From Nitrospira sp. (lineage in GTDB: Bacteria > Nitrospirota > Nitrospiria > Nitrospirales > Nitrospiraceae): a DNA stretch of 64,000 nt. Below, in pieces: positions 63,994 through 64,000 of this stretch. Under the pieces are notes generated by a model that saw nothing but the letters and a program-made list of their open reading frames with translations, had not been told where the DNA came from and did not search any database. Each line of letters opens with the position of its first letter. The stretch's first letter is position 1. Location: contig JARFPM010000001.1 of assembly GCA_030444405.1 (NCBI GenBank), positions 31,091 to 95,090 of the forward strand, written 5' to 3'. The translations under genes were made by a program, and so were the position numbers.

Positions 63994-64000
63994 CGCTCCT

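Overview
This 64 kb window is a gene-dense stretch of bacterial chromosome with moderately high GC. The protein sequences look most like those of Nitrospira (phylum Nitrospirota). That assignment is inference from general familiarity: there is no rRNA, nxr or other diagnostic marker here. The set is that of an aerobic, diderm, free-living bacterium: a B12-dependent class II ribonucleotide reductase, Lol and Lnt lipoprotein-maturation genes, a complete tryptophan operon, tmRNA, RF2 with its programmed frameshift, Lon, NAD-dependent ligase and an NnrS protein. I see no phage, transposase, CRISPR array, rRNA or tRNA. The only mobile-like sequences are small palindromic repeats.

Layout. 1-4.8 kb: RecQ tail, a small zinc-ribbon protein, NnrS, a reductase/DJ-1-type pair, and a divergent LysR regulator. 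4.9-5.6 kb: palindromic repeats running up to the 5' end of ssrA (tmRNA), followed by two strong hairpins. 5.7-10.6 kb: a trehalose-type module with a GH15 enzyme divergent from a membrane-anchored GT20 synthase and its phosphatase. 10.7-13.7 kb: a membrane-fused spermidine-synthase-like protein and UDP-glucose dehydrogenase.

13.7-20.6 kb: a minus-strand run of seven genes. It starts with an exported alkaline-phosphatase-superfamily protein that has lost most of its catalytic residues, then a small exported protein, then five consecutive HEAT-repeat proteins. I know of no described system with this composition, and it is my main candidate for something new. 20.7-23.4 kb: two exported proteins and an unrecognised 422-residue protein. 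23.4-36 kb: Lon, an rRNA methyltransferase-like protein, NUDIX and PilZ proteins, a short MutY with a separate MutT-like NUDIX gene and an exonuclease in one operon, and tandem miaB and mtaB. 36-48 kb: an AmpG-like transporter, nrdJ behind a probable NrdR operator pair, a tandem-ACT protein, RlpA, a CNNM/CorC-type protein, ligA, and a LysM lipoprotein directly ahead of trpE.

48-54.9 kb: trpE-G-D-C-F-B-A, interrupted between trpG and trpD by a copy of the same palindromic repeat that precedes ssrA. 55-63.3 kb: a minus-strand run lnt-prfB-lysS-lolC/E-lolD, then an outer-membrane TraF_2/FadL-like protein and a lipoprotein. This run combines lipoprotein acylation and lipoprotein release with translation genes. 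The window ends with a PilZ protein and a small membrane protein.
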